Shown piece after piece: positions 59,985 through 64,000 of a DNA stretch of 64,000 nucleotides; the stretch's first letter is position 1, and each line of letters starts with the position of its first letter. Source of the DNA: Viscum album (taxonomy: Eukaryota; Streptophyta; Magnoliopsida; Santalales; Viscaceae); NCBI GenBank assembly GCA_963277665.1, contig OY728143.1, positions 536,272,394 through 536,336,393 on the forward strand, written 5' to 3'. The notes beneath the pieces are model-generated. The model made no database searches and was not told the DNA's origin. It saw nothing but the letters and a program-made list of their open reading frames with translations. The translations under genes were made by a program, and so were the position numbers.

Positions 59985-59989
59985 CAAGT
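59985..59989. other. Putative target-site duplication CAAGT (left side only)
   Basis: These five bases precede the LTR start at 59990. The matching right copy lies beyond the window, so this cannot be confirmed here. Confidence 0.4.
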
Positions 59990-62900
59990 TGTAAAGACCC
60001 AGAATTTCCATGTATTTTTTTAATTAAATGGGAATTTTATGAGTCCGTAAAATTTTACAGCGCATGATTCTGAGGCCCGAAGTACCTAGAATCAATTTCT
60101 GAAATTTTTTCGGGTACGTTCAGTGAAAGTTTGAGCGGGTTTTTATAACTTTTGAACCGGTGCTTGGAATTGAAATCTGAGGGTACCATTGAACTCACAG
60201 CGCCGATATTTTATTAAGGAGACTTTCACCTCGATGACAGTGGGTCGATAATAAAAGATAGTTTTTGGGTTTTTCGTGGAAAATAATAAAATAAAATGAA
60301 CTACACTTTATTTTATTTTTGAGCCACCATGTGGAAGTTGGAGGTGGGGTCTGCCAGAACTAAACCTCCTTGTGGGAGTTGAAGTGTGGGGACCACCTCA
60401 CTATAACCTACCATGAGAGGTTATGGTGGTGGGCCCCACCCAAACCTAACCTCCTGCGAGAGGTTATGGTGGTGGGGACCACCCAGGAATAAACCCCCAT
60501 TTTTAATTGTGGAAAACCTCTCAAACCCCCTCATTAATGAGGGGGAGCCTCTTGACCTCCTCTACCCAATTAATTCTACCAATGCACTTGCCGTTAATGT
60601 GCCAAATCCTCCCCATTAATTAATTGAGCACATCAATTAATTATTTTTAAACCTTTTTAAATTTTGTGCCAACAATTAAATAAAATATAAAATTAATCTA
60701 TTATTTTGTCTTGGCATATTCATCTTGGTGGAACTTGGGAGAGGAGGACATAGGGAGAAAGCTCAACAACAAAGAACTTCCTCCACGAAGAATGCCATCG
60801 AGGAGCATCTTTGACTTCTTCCTCGGAAGTACCTTGCGGAGGCAACTGACGTGGGACATCTTTGACGACCGACATTCCCTCCTCATCGTCATCAATGAAC
60901 CGACACACGAGCTTGGATTGAAAGTGTGTGGTGGACGTGATGAATGACGACAACTTCATCTCTTACCCATGACTCCGTCGAAAAACAACAATCAAGGTAG
61001 GGGTTTTATTTGAATATGATTTTATTCCTTTAATTCTTCCCATCTGAAACAAAGAATCATTATGGATGATTTTCCTTGCGAGTTGGGAATTGTTTTTACG
61101 GGAAGATGTTGGGTGTTGGATTGATTTTTCTTCCACCTTCTTTACTTGTTAATTCTTTGAAATTCAAGAAAGAGTTGATCCCCTTACTACCACCCTAAAC
61201 ACGGATGGTGCAAGCCAAACCAACATGGCTCGACCCCTCCGCCGTTCTTGTTTGTGATGTTCTTTAGAATGGCGATGAGGCGACGAGATGATGAATGTGA
61301 CGAAGGCAATGACCGCACTACCTGCGACCTCTGCGAACCGCGCCGCCCACCAGCCGCGCAATCCGCCGGCCGAACCAGCTTGAGCCACGCTGCGCCCCAG
61401 ATGAACCGGCCTCGATCTCACCACACCCTGACCATGCCGCCCTGGCCGCACCCTCCACCGTTCGAACCACCTCCACCGCCCTGTCCAAACTACGGTGCCC
61501 TCTCGACCGCCCACGCCTCCCAGCCGAACCGGCTCCTGGTCGAGCCGGCCTCCCGAGCCCCCGACCAAACCGCGCCCTCGCGACGCCCTGGCTGAATCGG
61601 CCTGCACCATCATGGCATCCTCCGGGATGAACCCCCCTCGCGCCGAACCGTAGTCGGTTTGCACCCTCGCGTCCGGTTCGCGCCATCTCGGCCCTCTGCT
61701 GCCCCTCGCGGCCTGCTGGGCTGGGCCGAACCCAACGGGCTGGCCCGCCCAAAGGGTCGGGCCAGACCCAATGGGTCAATCCGGGGTGACCCAAACTGGT
61801 TCGGCCCAGACTGGGTTGGGCCAGGTCGGTCTGACTGGGTCGGACCGGACCCGGGCCCACTACAACTCTTTACCTTCTTTTGGCCATATCTTTGGCACCA
61901 GACGTCTGTTTGACGAACCTTCAGTGGTGCTGGTAATATTAGAGTGTGAAAGTCTCTTTGAGTATACCCCATTGGAGTTTGGGGTATAGTTGAGATACAT
62001 TTAGGTTGGATCGTGCACGAATCCAGCCGGGCCCCCGGGACTAAAAGACTAATAACTCACAGACCAGGCATCTGATTGATGCACTGACAGTTGCATTGAG
62101 ACCCCTATGGCGTGGCGGATATTCAGGATACTTCTTCATGGGACTTTATGGAAGTTGGAGCATCAACCAGTAGCTTGTAGAGTGGATCTTCTGGAGACGA
62201 GCGAGCATTTGTGCGGGAACATAGTAGCTAGATGAGACTTGACAACTGCTGACTGATCGACTCAGAGTGACTCGTATGGCCCAGTGGGGAGCGCATGGTT
62301 GTGGCTGAAGACCCACAACAAAGGAGCACCTGGTTGTGGTGGCAGACCCGCGGTATTCGACAGAAGGATTACCTCTACAGGCTATAAGGGGGAGTGCTTG
62401 GTTGTGGCGGCAAACCTATGGCGGGAGCACCTTTGTGTGATGCAATAGACCCACAATACTCGATAGAAGGAGTACCTCAGCCGTCCAAGGTTAGTGATAA
62501 GCGCCTGGTTTTGGCAGTAGACCCACTGTACTCGATAAAGGATGAGTTCTCTAGCAGCCAAGTGTTCGAAATGTTTGACCCCTAGAATAAATCCTGGTTT
62601 GAGTTAAGTCAGTAAATTTTGTGTTTTCCTCATGATTGAGATGGATTACTTGATAACTTAGGTATATATATGGGCATATATCTAAGTGGAGTTATCTGTT
62701 GATTTCATAATTTATGGTTTATCCTTGTTGGATTTTGTGATACCTTGAGGGTCTTGGGGTCCCTACTGAGTATTGTTATACTCACCCCTGCACGGGCTAT
62801 GCTCACACCTCATTGTGTTGGATGCAGACGACGGGCATTACTGACTGAGGCTGAGAGTACCAGGACCGGACGGTACCCAGAGGTGGACCATACAACATGA

Positions 62901-63268
62901 TGGTACACGGATGAGACGAATAGACCTAGAGTATTGAGGAGGCGATCTGTACCTACCCTTTAGGTAGGAAACTCAGAGGACAACCCAACAGTAGTTTTTC
63001 CTTTCTTCAGTTGTACTTTCAGTTTTCTTGTACTTTACAGTTAGGATTGTATTTCTGACCCCTTTTTACTTTCAGCACATTTTTTTATACAGTTTTACTT
63101 AGTGTTTTGTTTCCATATTGTGCTCTATTGTGTGTGTTTATAGGTTATAAAGGCAATGCCTTCCTAGTTTTAGGGAATTATACCTTTGGTGCTAGTCGCC
63201 AACCCCTGGCCTATGGAAGATAGGCTTGGGGTAGTCACAACATGGGCCCCAGGGGATGAGTCGTGACA
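59990..63268 (+). mobile_element. 5' LTR of a plus-strand Ty3/gypsy element, 3.28 kb
   Basis: It begins TGTAAAGACCCAGAATTTCC and ends GAGTCGTGACA just before a primer-binding site. It contains a GC-rich part (61180-61860) unlike the rest of the window and a degenerate tandem array at 62285-62560. Frames on both strands in the GC-rich part (61164-61664, 61318-61860, 61248-61595, 61610-61972) overlap each other and reflect composition, not genes. Confidence 0.85.
62285..62560 (+). repeat. Degenerate tandem repeat in the LTR
   Basis: Units with GAGCACCTGGTTGTGG..GCAGACCC..ATACTCGATAGAAGGAG recur three to five times at uneven spacing of about 35-100 bases. Confidence 0.7.
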
Positions 63269-63271
63269 AAT

Positions 63272-63282
63272 TGGTATAAGAG
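63272..63282 (+). other. Primer-binding site of the right-hand gypsy element
   Basis: TGGTATAAGAG, one base off the initiator-methionine-tRNA match TGGTATCAGAG seen in the first chromovirus, begins three bases after the LTR end. Confidence 0.75.
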
Positions 63283-63552
63283 GATTTGGTTCTACCAAAT
63301 AACTTAGGACTCTGATATTTTTCTGTAAAGCAATAGTGTTAAAAGTAGCGAGTGTGGTTTTCAGTTCAGGGAGTCCATTGTTGGTGCGGTGGCCGACGTA
63401 TCCATACACCAGGACTCTGACTTCTGATTTCCAACTCAGTTCACGAAAATACTGATTGCGTGTGTGTTTTCAAAAGTTTTCTTTAAGTCAGCTCAACCAG
63501 GTCATCTCACCAGGTATTACCTTTTGACCGTGTCACATCTGTTTCTTTCAGG
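63283..63552 (+). other. Leader of the right-hand gypsy element
   Basis: This is noncoding sequence between the primer-binding site and the gag ATG at 63553. No further feature is seen; minus frames at 63170-63409 and 63507-63737 overlap the LTR and gag and are not genes. Confidence 0.6.
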
Positions 63553-64000
63553 ATGCCTCCACGCGGATGAATAGCTAGAGTCATGAGAGTTGTACATACA
63601 GATAACCCACCGAGCGATGAGGCCTCGATGCAGGGCCCTTTTCCAGTGGAGGCATCAGCGGTACCACTCCCCGTTGGGCCACTGATTCCACTATCCCCAG
63701 CAATAGACGATGCATGCCACTTGAGCGCATTGCACAAGTTCCAGTGCTAGAGGCCACCCTGGTTCAGGGGAGAGATGGACCCACAAGCGACTGAGGATTG
63801 GATGGAGGCTGTGGTGAGAGTTTTTTGACTGGTAGGGACACCAGCCAATTTCATGGTGATTCTTGCTACCATCCTTCTACAGGAAGCAACAGGCAGATGT
63901 TGGATCTTGACGCTCTAGGTTCATGATGAGATGGCGCTACTCTGGGAAAACTTCAAGAGCCTATTTCAGGCAGAGTTTTTTTCAGTGACTCTTCGCATAG
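63553..64000 (+). pseudogene. gag: gag of the right-hand gypsy element, broken, cut by the window edge
   Basis: ATG at 63553 opens MPPRG and meets TGA in the sixth codon. Reading on through stops gives a chromovirus Gag start: a Pro/Ser-rich N-terminus, then EMDPQATEDWMEAVVRVF, a LLQEATGRCW block, and WENFKSLFQAEFFSVTLRI at the window end, the usual Gag core order. At least four stops are visible. Confidence 0.8.

Noticed and set aside
61164..61972. Several long frames on both strands, Arg/Pro/Gly-rich
   Set aside because: They overlap one another in a GC-rich LTR section with few stop codons by composition, and show no domain.

Overview
This window is repeat-dense, AT-rich nuclear DNA from a flowering plant. 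The evidence is Tekay/Del-type chromoviruses, a giant Tat-lineage Ty3/gypsy element, a Ty1/copia element, a CACTA transposon, a Helitron end, and fragments of two plant kinase genes (AFC/LAMMER and LRR receptor-like kinase). The species cannot be named from this sequence. I see no intact host gene, rRNA, tRNA or CRISPR array.

Layout. 1-8489: an old Tekay-type chromovirus (end of the 5' LTR, riddled gag-pol, whole 3' LTR). 6135-17189: a 5.5-kb tandem duplication that starts inside that 3' LTR and also carries a minus-strand LTR fragment and a relic with Tat-type boxes. 17190-19047: no gene seen. 19048-20672: a repeat holding the start of a copia LTR, cut by a minus-oriented Helitron 3' end at 20673. 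20714-40487: a 19.8-kb Tat-lineage retrotransposon flanked by ATTTT, inserted in the Helitron. 40488-46412: Helitron-side or host DNA with an AFC kinase pseudogene and the tail of a receptor-like kinase, both on the minus strand. 46413-55487: second copy of the copia-LTR repeat, its LTR split by a 5.4-kb CACTA element (TSD AAC), then a copia gag fragment. 55488-59989: the 3' half of a minus-strand chromovirus of the same broad family as the first element. 59990-64000: a plus-strand gypsy element with a 3.3-kb LTR, inserted in the previous one and running off the right edge.

The Tat element is the most interesting part. From 23264 to 33550 an ORF1-gag-protease-reverse transcriptase-RNase H-archaeal-type RNase H-integrase reading frame runs in one phase, broken only by ten in-frame stop codons and no frameshift. 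Its LTR carries perfect CG-rich palindromes around the TATA box and an array of about 13 RNA hairpins whose closing pairs covary. Between pol and the 3' LTR lies a minus-strand gene with its own TATA box, a predicted 181-base intron and a 183-codon frame of unknown function. That promoter has the same GCGCAAGT sites as the LTR promoter. This antisense unit and the palindromes are my candidates for an undescribed system.
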